A DNA stretch of 64,000 nt from Streptomyces sp. S.PB5 (GCF_030403745.1 NZ_JAQMWP010000014.1:186001-250000); one strand, 5' to 3'. Positions 1 to 8,811 are shown, counted from the stretch's first letter. Made by a program: numbers and translations. Notes: generated from the letters alone by a model not told the origin.

Positions 1-137
1 CCATCGGTACGGTGATGTCCCGGCTGCACCGGGGCCGTCGCCAGCTGCGCGGCATGCTCGAGGACTACGCGCGCGAGCGCGGACTGGTCCCGGCCGGCGC
101 CGGAGAGTCGAACGAAGCGAAAGGCTCGGGCTCATGA
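1..137 (+). CDS. sigR: RNA polymerase sigma factor SigR, C-terminal end (partial)
   Basis: Only the last 44 or so codons lie in the window; the frame reads from base 3 and stops at TGA 135-137. The visible residues IGTVMSRLHRGRRQLRG are the recognition-helix end of ECF sigma region 4.2. The stop overlaps the start of rsrA (ATGA), the arrangement known for the thiol-oxidative-stress sigma factor SigR and its anti-sigma factor in Streptomyces. Assignment to SigR rests mostly on this neighbour. SigR directs thioredoxin, mycothiol and other disulfide-stress genes. Confidence 0.9.
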   Translation, partial: IGTVMSRLHRGRRQLRGMLEDYARERGLVPAGAGESNEAKGSGS

Positions 138-445
138 GCTGCGGAGAGCCGCACGAGACGGACTGCAGTGAGGTCCTCGATCATCTCTACGAGTTCCTCG
201 ACAGCGAGATGCCGGACGTCGACCGCGACAAGTTCAAGCAGCACTTCACGGAGTGCTCGCCGTGCCTGGAGAAGTACGGCCTGGAAGAGGCCGTGAAGAA
301 GCTGGTCAAGCGCTGCTGCGGCCATGACGACGTCCCCACGGACCTGCGCGCCAAGGTCCTCGGGCGGCTCGATCTGATCCGCTCCGGACAGACCGTGCCG
401 GAGCACGACATCGCCACCGCCCCGGCCACCCCGCAGGAATCCTGA
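134..445 (+). CDS. rsrA: Redox-sensing zinc anti-sigma factor RsrA
   Basis: This 103-residue protein is the size of known RsrA. It has the full ZAS ligand set: Cys3, Cys11, His37, Cys41 and Cys44 (HFTECSPC), plus the Cys61-Cys62 pair. In the family, reduced zinc-bound RsrA holds SigR; oxidation forms a disulfide among these cysteines, expels zinc and frees SigR to transcribe the disulfide-stress regulon, including its own operon. The start ATG overlaps the sigR stop by four bases, so the two are translationally coupled. All expected cysteines are present. Confidence 0.96.
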   Translation: MSCGEPHETDCSEVLDHLYEFLDSEMPDVDRDKFKQHFTECSPCLEKYGLEEAVKKLVKRCCGHDDVPTDLRAKVLGRLDLIRSGQTVPEHDIATAPATPQES

Positions 446-578
446 CCGCGGACTCCTGACCGCAGGAACGCACGGTCGTCACTCGAACGTGCTAATCCGC
501 GGGTAATCGGCCCGTGGGACCCCCCTCGGTCCTCCTAGGCTCCGATAGCCGATCCGGCTCGGAGATCTAAGGGGTGTC

Positions 579-1868
579 ATGGAGGGGGTACCGGCACGGG
601 CACGTGTGTACGTGGTCTGTGTCGTCCTCGGTGCGCTGTACTGCGTACACGCACTGCCGTCGGTGACGGTCCCCTGGTGGGCGGTGGCCCTGCTCGCCGC
701 CCTCTACGCCGGGGGCGAGCGACTGTCCGGCACCTTCTACCCCGTGCTCCTCGCCGGGGCCTTCCTGCTGCCGCCGCCCGCCGCCGCGCTCGTCGCGGTG
801 CCGGGCGCGCTGCTGTCCCCGGTCGCCCAGCGGCCCCGCGCGATCCGCCGGATCTGGCGGGCCGCCCAGCTCGCCGTCGCCGTCTGGGCGGCGGCCCGGG
901 TGCACTGGGCGCTGGGCGGACGGGACGCCGTCGTGGCCTCCGACTTCCCGTACGTGCTCGTCCCGGCGGGGGCCGCCGTCGTCGTCTTCTGCCTGGTCCT
1001 GACCGTGCTGGACGGCGGGATCCTCGCCCTCGCCGAACGCGTGCCGGTACGACTGGCCTGGCAGGGGCTGTTCGTACGGGCCCTCGCGCCGATCGCCGTG
1101 CACGGGCTCGCCGGGCTGATGATGGCCGTCCTGTGGCGCAGTCCGTACGGGCCCGTCGCCGCGCTGCTCGTGCTGCTGCCGATGTGCGTGTCCTGGTGGG
1201 CCTTCGCCCAGTACCACCGGGAACAGGCCGCCCACCAGGCCACCATCCGCGCCCTCGTCCAGGCCGTCGACATCAAGGACGGCTACACCCGCGGGCACAG
1301 CGAGCGCGTCGGACAGGCCTCGATGATGATCGCGCGTGAGCTCGGCATGGACGAGGGGCGCATCGAGGTGCTCAGGTTCGCCGGGATCCTGCACGACGTG
1401 GGGAAGCTGGGCGTGCCCACGCGGCTGCTGCGCAAGGACGGTCCGCTGACCCCGGAGGAGCGGCGGGTCATCGAGCTGCATCCCGAGTACGGGCACGAGA
1501 TGGTGCGGGGGATCTCCTTCCTCGGAGAGGCTCGCGCCGCCGTACTGCATCACCACGAGCGGCTGGACGGGAGCGGCTATCCGTACGGGCTGGTGGGGAG
1601 TCAGATCCCGGAATCCGCGCGGGTGGTGGCGGTCGCCGACGCGTTCGACGCCATGACCTCGACGCGGTCCTATCGGCGGGCGCGACCGGTCTCCGCCGCG
1701 CTGGAGGAGCTGGAGCGCTGTGCCGGGTCCCAGTTCGACCCGCGCATGGTCACGGCTCTCGTCCGGGCGCTGGGCAGGGACGGCTGGCACCCCGCGGTGA
1801 CCGCCGACGAGGAGCGGCCGCCCCGGCCCCGGCGACCGGTCGCCGACCGTTTAGGAGCACGGCCGTGA
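579..1868 (+). CDS. Membrane-anchored HD-GYP domain protein
   Basis: The 429-residue protein has several hydrophobic segments in residues 10-210, then a C-terminal HD-GYP domain (about 220-400). The HD-GYP signature is complete: GHSERV (His240), HDVGKLG (272-278), HPEYG (His301), HHHERLDGSGYP (324-335). Members of this family are metal-dependent phosphohydrolases, often acting on cyclic di-GMP. The membrane part suggests it responds to an envelope or small-molecule signal; the ligand is unknown. The start follows an AAGGGG-like ribosome site. A second, degenerate HD protein follows 25 bp downstream, probably in one operon. Substrate is not shown by sequence. Confidence 0.85.
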   Translation: MEGVPARARVYVVCVVLGALYCVHALPSVTVPWWAVALLAALYAGGERLSGTFYPVLLAGAFLLPPPAAALVAVPGALLSPVAQRPRAIRRIWRAAQLAVAVWAAARVHWALGGRDAVVASDFPYVLVPAGAAVVVFCLVLTVLDGGILALAERVPVRLAWQGLFVRALAPIAVHGLAGLMMAVLWRSPYGPVAALLVLLPMCVSWWAFAQYHREQAAHQATIRALVQAVDIKDGYTRGHSERVGQASMMIARELGMDEGRIEVLRFAGILHDVGKLGVPTRLLRKDGPLTPEERRVIELHPEYGHEMVRGISFLGEARAAVLHHHERLDGSGYPYGLVGSQIPESARVVAVADAFDAMTSTRSYRRARPVSAALEELERCAGSQFDPRMVTALVRALGRDGWHPAVTADEERPPRPRRPVADRLGARP

Positions 1869-1893
1869 GGCCGCCCGGCACGGGGAGGCGCCG

Positions 1894-3126
1894 ATGAGGT
1901 GGCCCCGCCTGCTCGTGCACGGCTCCGCCGCCGTCCTGTCCGGTGTCTCCCTCGCCGTCATCCTCTGGACCGGCCTGGAGGAACGCGGCGTCGCCCTCGC
2001 CTTCGGGGTGCTGATCACCGTCGGGGAGCTGGGCCGGTGGACCGGGGCCCGGGTGCGGGAGGCGGCGCCGCTCGGGGCGGCCGGGGCGCTGGCGTACGCG
2101 CTGCTCGGCGCGGATGCCGGGCGGCCCACCCAGCACGGCGTCCTCCAGGTGGTCACCGTCGTCCTCGCCGCCGCGCTGCTCGGCAGCGTGCCGCACATCG
2201 CCCGCGGACAGGGGCCGATGATCGACCACCTGTCCCGGCGGGTCCTCAGCACCGCGTTCGCCGCCGTCTGCTTCCAGCCCCTGTACAACCGGGGCGTCTT
2301 CGACACCTGGGGCGGACCGGCGTACGCCCTCGTGCTGACCGCGATCCTCGCGCTCACCGCGCTCTGCGACGCCGTGCTCGCCGCGGCCCTCGCGCACTCC
2401 CGCACCCGCTGGCCCTTCGCCCCGCTGCTGCGGCACGAGCTGCGGGCGCTGCTCGGCATCGGGTCCGCCGTCGGTGCGACCGGGGCGGTGATGGCGCTCG
2501 CGGTCGCTGTCGTCGGGCTGTGGGCGCTGCCCGTCTTCTCGCTGCCACTGCTCCTCACCCAGCTGGCCTTCCGGCGGTACGCCGCCGTACGGACCACCTA
2601 CCGGCAGACCATCGCCTCCCTCGCCCGGGCCACCGAGATAGCCGGATACACCCCGGCCGGGCACGCCCACCGGGTCGCCGCGCTCAGCAAAGCCGTGGGA
2701 AGGGATCTGGGCCTTTCGGGGCCCGATCTCACCGTCCTGGAGTACGCCGCCCTCATGCATGACATCGGACAGCTCAGCCTCGTCGACCCGGTCCCGTCCG
2801 GCGCCACCGCGGGGCTGCCCGCCGCCGAGCAGCGGCGGATCGCGCTGCTCGGCGGGGCCGTCGTACGGCAGACGGGGGTGGCCGGCGCGGTCGCGGTGGT
2901 CGTGGAGCGGCAGGCCGACCCCTACCGGCAGCAGCCGGTGGCCGCTCGGATCGTGCGGGCCGTGAACGCGTACGAGGAGAAGGCCCGGGACGCCGGGCCG
3001 GGCGGGCCCTTCACAGCGCTGGAGGAGCTGCGCCTCGGCACCGCCGGGGACTACGCTCCGGACGTCGTGGAAGCGCTGGCCCGGGTGCTGGCCAGGGACT
3101 GTCTTACCCTGCGCTCGGCTGGGTAA
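1894..3126 (+). CDS. Membrane HD-domain protein with degenerate HD-GYP region
   Basis: This 410-residue protein repeats the architecture of its upstream neighbour: hydrophobic segments over about residues 10-225, then an HD region with GHAHRV (from residue 256) and HDIGQL (289-294). Unlike the first protein, it lacks the HHHERLDGSGYP stretch; the corresponding region reads VVVERQADPYR. It may therefore be catalytically impaired, or act as a sensor or partner of the intact HD-GYP enzyme. The 25 bp gap and shared layout suggest tandem duplication and co-transcription. Function unknown. Confidence 0.75.
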   Translation: MRWPRLLVHGSAAVLSGVSLAVILWTGLEERGVALAFGVLITVGELGRWTGARVREAAPLGAAGALAYALLGADAGRPTQHGVLQVVTVVLAAALLGSVPHIARGQGPMIDHLSRRVLSTAFAAVCFQPLYNRGVFDTWGGPAYALVLTAILALTALCDAVLAAALAHSRTRWPFAPLLRHELRALLGIGSAVGATGAVMALAVAVVGLWALPVFSLPLLLTQLAFRRYAAVRTTYRQTIASLARATEIAGYTPAGHAHRVAALSKAVGRDLGLSGPDLTVLEYAALMHDIGQLSLVDPVPSGATAGLPAAEQRRIALLGGAVVRQTGVAGAVAVVVERQADPYRQQPVAARIVRAVNAYEEKARDAGPGGPFTALEELRLGTAGDYAPDVVEALARVLARDCLTLRSAG

Positions 3127-3243
3127 CCCATGGGTAATGAGCGCCCTTCCAGCCGCACGTGGTTGGATGCGAAGGAAGACCCGAAAAAGAGGGCGTCCGG
3201 GGGCAGTGGCCAGCCCACTGAACGGAACTGGCAGGCGGGAATC

Positions 3244-4224
3244 GTGAGGATCTTCGGCAAGGGACGGCACCGGCCCTCCGCCTCCTGGCGGCAGGCCACC
3301 GACCGCGCGTTCACGCTGATCGGCGACGGTCGGTACGAGGACGCGGGCGCGCTGCTGACACGCGCCGCCGATCTGGAGCCCTGGCTGTCCGAGTCCTGGT
3401 TCAACCTCGCCCTGCTGCACAAGTTCCGGCACGACTGGGAGCAGGCGCGGGCCGCCGGGCTGCGGGCCGTGGCCCTCCTAGACCGTGAGACGGGCGCACC
3501 CGACTGGTGGAACGTCGGCATCGCGGCCACCGCGCTCCAGGACTGGCCGCTGGCGCGGCGGGCGTGGCAGGCGTACGGGCTGCGGGTGCCGGGCGGTGCG
3601 GCCGACTCCGGTGAGCCGGTGGGCATGGACCTCGGCAGCGCCGCCGTACGGCTGTCCCCGGAGGGGGAGGCCGAGGTGGTGTGGGGGCGGCGGCTGGATC
3701 CGGCGCGGATCGAGGTGCTGTCGATCCCGCTGCCGTCGTCCGGGCGGCGGTGGGGCGAGGTCGTGCTCCATGACGGGGTGCCGCACGGGGAGAGGACCAC
3801 TGCGGCCGGGCACTCGTATCCGGTTTTCGATGAGATCGAGCTGTGGGCGCCCTCGCCGGTGCCGACGTGGGTGGTGCTGCTGGAGGCTGCCACCGAGGCG
3901 GACCGGGACGCGCTGGAGCAGCTCGCGGCCGACGCCGGATTCGCCGCGGAGGACTGGTCCTCCTCGGTTCGGCTGCTCTGCCGGATGTGCTCGGAGTCCC
4001 GGATGCCTTCGGACGAGGGCGACGGTGAGCATCTCGACCCGCACGATCACAGTGAGCCGGGTCATCCGGGCCCGCTCGGTCACCGGACCGACGGGCAACT
4101 GTGGGTGCCGGAGCGGGAGTGTGGGGTGGCTGCGCCGGCTGGGCTGGTTCGGGGGCTGTTGGACGGGTGGGTTGCGGACAGCCCTGATTCACGGGACTGG
4201 CGGGATTTGGAAGAGGTCTGTTAG
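3244..4224 (+). CDS. TPR-like protein of unknown function
   Basis: I chose the GTG at 3244 because GGCGGGA precedes it and the first residues (VRIFGKGRHRP) look like a normal amino end; an upstream ATG at 3130 would add 38 weak residues. The 326-residue product begins with helical repeat-like segments resembling tetratricopeptide repeats (about residues 18-115, with SWFNLALLHK). It then has a beta-rich part and ends in an acidic, His-rich tail containing a CRMC cysteine pair. I do not recognise a catalytic domain. It sits between the HD proteins and def, as in S. coelicolor as I remember it. Function unknown. Confidence 0.7.
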   Translation: MRIFGKGRHRPSASWRQATDRAFTLIGDGRYEDAGALLTRAADLEPWLSESWFNLALLHKFRHDWEQARAAGLRAVALLDRETGAPDWWNVGIAATALQDWPLARRAWQAYGLRVPGGAADSGEPVGMDLGSAAVRLSPEGEAEVVWGRRLDPARIEVLSIPLPSSGRRWGEVVLHDGVPHGERTTAAGHSYPVFDEIELWAPSPVPTWVVLLEAATEADRDALEQLAADAGFAAEDWSSSVRLLCRMCSESRMPSDEGDGEHLDPHDHSEPGHPGPLGHRTDGQLWVPERECGVAAPAGLVRGLLDGWVADSPDSRDWRDLEEVC

Positions 4225-4263
4225 GTCCCGGTAGGTCTTCTTTCGGCTGCGGCCGGTGGGGGC

Positions 4264-4299
4264 TGGTCGCGCCGTTCCCCGCGCCCCTGAAGGGGCGCG
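4264..4299. terminator. Hairpin terminator of a dispersed Streptomyces repeat type
   Basis: A perfect stem, CGCGCCCCT (4280-4288) and AGGGGCGCG (4291-4299) with loop GA, follows the TPR-like gene. The preceding text, GGTCGCGCCGTTCCCCGCG, is a motif I recognise as recurring in intergenic regions of many Streptomyces genomes. It probably ends upstream transcription before def. Confidence 0.7.
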
Positions 4300-4357
4300 T
4301 CCACGTACCCTGTATCAGCAACTTCACCCCTGATTGTTTAGGAAGGCATCGTCGGTC

Positions 4358-5008
4358 ATGGCGCAGCAGGACACCGATCAGCAGCACGCGGGCGTGCTCC
4401 CCGTGGACGACGAGGGCTTCGTCATCGACACCGAGGAGACCGAGGAGCGGGAGAACGGCTGGCGGGAGCGTGGGGCGTCGCGGCCCATCACCGTCGTCGG
4501 GAACCCGGTGCTGCACAAGGAGTGCAAGGACGTCACAGAGTTCGGCGCGGAGCTGGACCAGCTGGTGGCGGACATGTTCGCCTCGCAGCGCACCGCGGAG
4601 GGCGTGGGGCTGGCCGCCAACCAGATCGGTGTCGACCTGAAGGTCTTCGTCTACGACTGCATGGACGACGAGGGCAAGCGGCACGTCGGGGTGGTCTGCA
4701 ACCCGAAGCTCGTCGAGCTGCCCGCAGAGAAGCGCCGGCTGGACGACAGCAACGAGGGCTGTCTGTCGGTGCCGACGGCGTACGCGCCGCTCGCCCGTCC
4801 CGACTACGCCGAGGTGACCGGGCAGGACGAGAAGGGAAACCCGATCAAGGTGCGCGGCACCGGGTACTTCGCTCGCTGTTTGCAGCACGAGACGGATCAC
4901 CTCTACGGGTATCTCTACATCGACCGGCTCTCCAAGCGTGAACGCAAGGACGCGCTGCGCCAGATGGCCGAGAACGAGCCCCGCTACCCCGTGGTCGCCA
5001 ACGACTGA
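4358..5008 (+). CDS. def: Peptide deformylase
   Basis: The protein removes the N-formyl group from nascent proteins at the ribosome. All three family motifs are present: GVGLAANQ (82-89), EGCLS (133-137) and HETDH (177-181). The motif-2 cysteine and the two motif-3 histidines bind the metal, and the glutamate is catalytic. ATG 4358 gives 216 residues and has AGGAAGG upstream; an earlier TTG at 4334 overlaps that site and is unlikely. About 40 residues precede the usual PDF core, an amino extension I associate with actinobacterial forms. It is monocistronic in appearance. Confidence 0.95.
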   Translation: MAQQDTDQQHAGVLPVDDEGFVIDTEETEERENGWRERGASRPITVVGNPVLHKECKDVTEFGAELDQLVADMFASQRTAEGVGLAANQIGVDLKVFVYDCMDDEGKRHVGVVCNPKLVELPAEKRRLDDSNEGCLSVPTAYAPLARPDYAEVTGQDEKGNPIKVRGTGYFARCLQHETDHLYGYLYIDRLSKRERKDALRQMAENEPRYPVVAND

Positions 5009-5229
5009 GATCACACAAGTCCCGTACGCACGGCGTCTGTTCAGGAACACCTCCTTGACCAGGCGCCGTTCGTCTGTCCGTCGCACATTCGATCGCTTGT
5101 GCTCTCTTAATGATCCAAAATCAGTCACACAAGGGGAGATTCTCGGCACTGTGGGGTAGTGAAGGGTGCAAATCCGTTCCCAGATCGGTCAGTTGTGGTG
5201 CTGAATAGTAAGTGCGGGGATACGCAACG

Positions 5230-5262
5230 GCGCACGCCCGGTACAGCGGGAGGGGCGTGCGC
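5230..5262 (+). promoter_or_regulatory. Stem-loop in the leader of the terpene cyclase gene
   Basis: GCGCACGCCC (5230-5239) and GGGCGTGCGC (5253-5262) form a perfect 10-bp stem with a 13-nt loop, ending 26 bases before the GTG start. It could be a 5' mRNA hairpin or an operator. I see no T tract, so termination is unlikely. No known regulator is matched. Confidence 0.5.
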
Positions 5263-5288
5263 AACTGGCGGCTGAGAGGGGTTAGTTC

Positions 5289-6374
5289 GTGCATGCTTTC
5301 TCACACGGCACCACATCGACACCGACAGCGATCGCGGTCCCACCATCGCTCTCTCTCCCGGTGATCGAGGCAGCGTTTCCCCGGCAACTCCACCCGTATT
5401 GGCCCCAGCTCCAGGAGAAGACACGCACCTGGCTGCTGGAAAGGCGGCTCATGCCCGCGGACAAGGTGGAGGAATATGCCGACGGCCTTTGCTACACCGA
5501 CCTCATGGCGGGCTACTACCTCGGCGCGCCCGACCGGGTCCTCCAGGCGATAGCGGACTACAGCGCGTGGTTCTTCGTCTGGGACGACCGCCACGACCGC
5601 GACATCGTCCACCAGCGGCCCGCCGCCTGGCGGAGGCTGAGGTACCGGCTGCACGCGGCCCTCGGCTCCCCCGAGGACCATCTGCACCACGAGGATCCCT
5701 TGGTCGCCGCGTTCGCCGACTGCATGGTGCGGCTGTACTCGTTCCTGCCGCACACCTGGAACGCGCGCTTCGCCCGGCACTTCCACTCGGTGATCGAGGC
5801 GTACGACCGGGAATTCCGCAACCGCACCGAAGGTGTCGTGCCCACCGTCGAGGAATACCTCGCACTGCGCCGCCTCACCTTCGCGCACTGGATCTGGACC
5901 GATCTGCTGGAGCCGAGCGCGGGCCGGGAACTCCCGGACCGGGTGCGGAAACACCCGGCATATCGGCGGGCGGCCCTGCTGAGCCAGGAATTCGCCGCCT
6001 GGTACAACGACCTCTGCTCGCTCCCGAAGGAAATAGCGGGCGACGAGGTCCACAATCTCGGAATCAGTCTCATCAAGCACGACGGGCTGACTCTCGAGGA
6101 AGCGATCAGGGAAGTGCGGCGGCGCGTCGAGAAATGCATCAGCGAATTCCTCGTCGCCGAGAAGGACGCCGTGCGCTTCGCCGAATCACTCGACGACGGC
6201 ACCCTGCGCGGAAAGGAAACGAGCGCCGCCGTGCGGGCCTGTGTCGGCAATATGCGCAACTGGTTCAGCACCGTCTACTGGTTCCACCACGAGTCCGGCC
6301 GCTACATGGTCGACAGCTGGGACGACCGGTCCACGCCCCCGTACGTCAACAACGAAGCGGCAGGTGAGAAATGA
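5289..6374 (+). CDS. cyc1: (+)-epi-isozizaene synthase (sesquiterpene cyclase)
   Basis: The class I terpene cyclase converts farnesyl diphosphate to epi-isozizaene, the precursor of the antibiotic albaflavenone. The aspartate-rich motif DDRHD is at 99-103, and the second Mg motif is NDLCSLPKE with DE following. Both match the S. coelicolor enzyme (SCO5222) as I remember it, including length (361 residues) and both termini (MHAF start, NNEAAGEK end). The GTG at 5289 gives that amino end. The last four bases overlap the P450 gene (ATGA), so substrate supply and oxidation are coupled. Assignment is strong from sequence recall and the partner gene. Confidence 0.95.
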   Translation: MHAFSHGTTSTPTAIAVPPSLSLPVIEAAFPRQLHPYWPQLQEKTRTWLLERRLMPADKVEEYADGLCYTDLMAGYYLGAPDRVLQAIADYSAWFFVWDDRHDRDIVHQRPAAWRRLRYRLHAALGSPEDHLHHEDPLVAAFADCMVRLYSFLPHTWNARFARHFHSVIEAYDREFRNRTEGVVPTVEEYLALRRLTFAHWIWTDLLEPSAGRELPDRVRKHPAYRRAALLSQEFAAWYNDLCSLPKEIAGDEVHNLGISLIKHDGLTLEEAIREVRRRVEKCISEFLVAEKDAVRFAESLDDGTLRGKETSAAVRACVGNMRNWFSTVYWFHHESGRYMVDSWDDRSTPPYVNNEAAGEK

Positions 6375-7750
6375 CCGTCGAGTCCGTGAAGCCCGAAGCG
6401 CCGGTGACGCCGGTGGCCCGGCCGGGCGAGCCACCCCTCGCGGGCGGTGCCGTCCCGGTCCTCGGGCATGGTCTGAAGCTGCTGCGGGACCCGCTGGCCT
6501 TCATGTCCGGGCTGCGCGAGTACGGCGATGTCGTACGGCTCAAGCTGGGCCCCAAGACCGTCTACGCGCCCACCACGCCGGCCCTCACCGGGGCCCTGGC
6601 GCTCAACTCCGACTTCATCATCGACGGACCGCTGTGGCAGTCCCTGGAGGGCCTCCTCGGGAAGGAGGGCGTGGCCACCGCCAACGGGCCGCAGCACCGG
6701 CGGCAGCGGCGCACCATCCAGCCCGCGTTCCGGCTCGACGCGATCCCCGCGTACGGCCCGATCATGGAGGAGGAGGCGCATGCGCTGACGACGCGCTGGC
6801 AGCCCGGCGAGACCATCGACTGCACCTCCGAGTCCTTCCGGGTGGCCGTGCGCATCGCGGCCCGCTGTCTGCTGCGCGGCGACTTCATGGACGAGCGCGC
6901 CGAGCGGCTGTGCGTCGCCCTCGCCACCGTCTTCCGCGGTATGTACCGGCGGATGGTCGTCCCGCTCGGGCCGCTGTACAAGCTGCCTCTGCCACCCAAC
7001 CGCAAATTCAACGAGGCTTTGGCCGATTTGCATCTCCTCGTCGACGAGATCGTCGCCGAGCGGCGTGCCTCTGGTCAAAAGCCGGACGATTTGCTGACGG
7101 CATTGCTGGAGGCGACGGACGACAATGGCGACCCCATCGGGGAACAGGAGATCCACGACCAGGTCGTCGCCATACTCACCCCGGGCAGCGAAACGGTGGC
7201 GTCCACGATCATGTGGCTCCTCCAAGTGCTCGCGGAACATCCGGAACACGCGGACCGGGTCCGGGACGAGGTCGAATCCGTAACCGGTGGCCGTCCCGTC
7301 GCATTCGACGACGTCCGAAAGCTCACCCACACCAACAATGTCGTCGTCGAGGCCATGCGGCTGCGTCCCGCCGTGTGGATATTGACGCGACGGGCGGTCA
7401 CCGACACCGAACTCGGTGGGTATCGCATTCCGGCCGGAGCGGACATCGTCTACAGCCCGTACGCGATCCAGCGCGACGCGAAGTCGTACGCCGGCAACCT
7501 GGAGTTCGACCCCGACCGCTGGCTTCCGGAACGGGTCAAGGAGGTGCCGAAATACGCCATGAGCCCATTCAGTGTGGGCAACCGCAAGTGCCCGAGCGAT
7601 CACTTCTCGATGGCGCAGCTGTCGCTGATCACGGCCGCGATCTCGGCGAAGTACCGCTTCGAGCAGGTGTCGGGCTCCAACGACGCCACGCGGGTCGGCA
7701 TCACGCTCCGGCCGCACCGGCTTCTGCTGCGGCCCGTCGAGAGGGGATGA
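6371..7750 (+). CDS. cyp170A1: Cytochrome P450 CYP170A1 family, albaflavenone synthase
   Basis: This 459-residue P450 oxidises epi-isozizaene in two steps to albaflavenone. The heme ligand is Cys407 in FSVGNRKCPSDHF; the usual G after Cys is replaced (CPSDHF), typical of CYP170. The EAMR of helix K is at 327-330. The I-helix reads PGSETVAST rather than the common AGxxT. S. coelicolor CYP170A1 is reported to carry a second, moonlighting terpene synthase site making farnesene; here DDNGD (250-254) before the I helix is a candidate metal-binding motif, by inference. The start overlaps the cyclase stop. Confidence 0.93.
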   Translation: MTVESVKPEAPVTPVARPGEPPLAGGAVPVLGHGLKLLRDPLAFMSGLREYGDVVRLKLGPKTVYAPTTPALTGALALNSDFIIDGPLWQSLEGLLGKEGVATANGPQHRRQRRTIQPAFRLDAIPAYGPIMEEEAHALTTRWQPGETIDCTSESFRVAVRIAARCLLRGDFMDERAERLCVALATVFRGMYRRMVVPLGPLYKLPLPPNRKFNEALADLHLLVDEIVAERRASGQKPDDLLTALLEATDDNGDPIGEQEIHDQVVAILTPGSETVASTIMWLLQVLAEHPEHADRVRDEVESVTGGRPVAFDDVRKLTHTNNVVVEAMRLRPAVWILTRRAVTDTELGGYRIPAGADIVYSPYAIQRDAKSYAGNLEFDPDRWLPERVKEVPKYAMSPFSVGNRKCPSDHFSMAQLSLITAAISAKYRFEQVSGSNDATRVGITLRPHRLLLRPVERG

Positions 7751-7753
7751 CGG

Positions 7754-8719
7754 TCAGGCGGCCTCGGGTCCCCTGAACGCCCTGCGGTAGGCGTTCGGGG
7801 TGGTCCCCACGGCACGTACGAACTGGTGGCGCAGTGCGGCCGCGGTGCCGAACCCCGTTCGACCCGCGACCGCGTCCACCGTCTCGTCCGTCGCCTCCAG
7901 CAGCCGCTGGGCCAGCAGCACGCGCTGGCGCAGGATCCAGCGGTAGGGAGTGGTTCCCGTCTCCTGCTGGAAGCGGCGGGCGAAGGTGCGCGGCGACATG
8001 TGCGCGCGCTCGGCGAGCTGCTCGACGGTGACCTCCTCGTCGAGGTGCTGCTCCATCCACACCAGCACCTCGCCGACGGTGTCGTACCTCGACTGGGGCA
8101 GCGGGCGCTCGATGTACTGCGCCTGTCCGCCGTCCCGGTGCGGCGGTACGACCATCCGCCGGGCGATCTTGTTGGCGATCTCGGGGCCCTGCTCCTTGCG
8201 CACGATGTGCAGACAGGCGTCGATGCCGGCGGCGGTGCCGGCGGAGGTGATCACGGGGTCCTCGTCGACGTACAGCACATCGGGCTCGATGATCGCCCGG
8301 GGGTTCCTGAGGGCCAGCTCATCCGCCTGCCGCCAGTGCACACTGCACCGGCGCCCGTCGAGCAGCCCCGCGGCGCCGAGCACGAACACCCCGGAGCAGA
8401 CGCTGAGCACCCGCGCGCCCCGGTCGACGGCCCGCCGCAGGGAGTCGAGCAGCTCCGGCGGATACTCCCGTACGACATAGTCGGCCCCCGCCGGTACGGC
8501 GATCAGATCGGCCTCCTCCAGCCGCTCGAGCCCGTAGGGCGTGCCGACGGTCAGCCCGCCGACGTGGGTGGAGAGGGAGGGTCCTTCCGCCGAGGCGACC
8601 GCGAAGTCGTACGCCGGGAGCCCTTCGTCTCTGCGGTCGATTCCGAACACCTCGCAGATCACCCCGAGTTCAAAGGGGTGCACTCCGTCGAGCAGGACCG
8701 CGGCCACGTTCTTCAGCAT
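7754..8719 (-). CDS. nrdS: AraC-family regulator with DJ-1/PfpI-like domain, probable NrdS
   Basis: The 321-residue protein has an N-terminal class I glutamine-amidotransferase-like (DJ-1/PfpI) domain, about 3-175, with the nucleophile-elbow-like SVCSGVFVLGAAGLL. The C-terminal double helix-turn-helix AraC domain covers about 215-315 (VEQLAERAHMSPRTFARRF). ATG 8719 is preferred over an upstream start because the domain begins directly (MLKNVAAVLLDG). In S. coelicolor an AraC-like gene, nrdS, ends the nrdABS operon. Here the same type of gene lies downstream on the same strand but is separated from nrdB by about 1.1 kb. NrdS identity is inferred from position; GlxA-type regulator is the safe call. 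Confidence 0.75.
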   Translation of the reverse strand: MLKNVAAVLLDGVHPFELGVICEVFGIDRRDEGLPAYDFAVASAEGPSLSTHVGGLTVGTPYGLERLEEADLIAVPAGADYVVREYPPELLDSLRRAVDRGARVLSVCSGVFVLGAAGLLDGRRCSVHWRQADELALRNPRAIIEPDVLYVDEDPVITSAGTAAGIDACLHIVRKEQGPEIANKIARRMVVPPHRDGGQAQYIERPLPQSRYDTVGEVLVWMEQHLDEEVTVEQLAERAHMSPRTFARRFQQETGTTPYRWILRQRVLLAQRLLEATDETVDAVAGRTGFGTAAALRHQFVRAVGTTPNAYRRAFRGPEAA

Positions 8720-8766
8720 GCTTCCAGTGTGCCTCGGTGTTGGCAGTAAATCGAGGGTGTGCGGCA

Positions 8767-8802
8767 GTCCTGCCACTGTTTGACAGGAGTGTTCGGCAGG
8801 AC
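8767..8802. promoter_or_regulatory. Inverted repeat between the AraC regulator and a divergent small gene
   Basis: GTCCTGCC (8767-8774) and GGCAGGAC (8795-8802) form a perfect 8-bp interrupted palindrome in the 92-bp divergent spacer. A nested CCACTGT/ACAGTGG pair is nearby. It is well placed for autoregulation by the AraC protein; no binding data are implied. Confidence 0.5.
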
Positions 8803-8811
8803 AGTGGTGTC

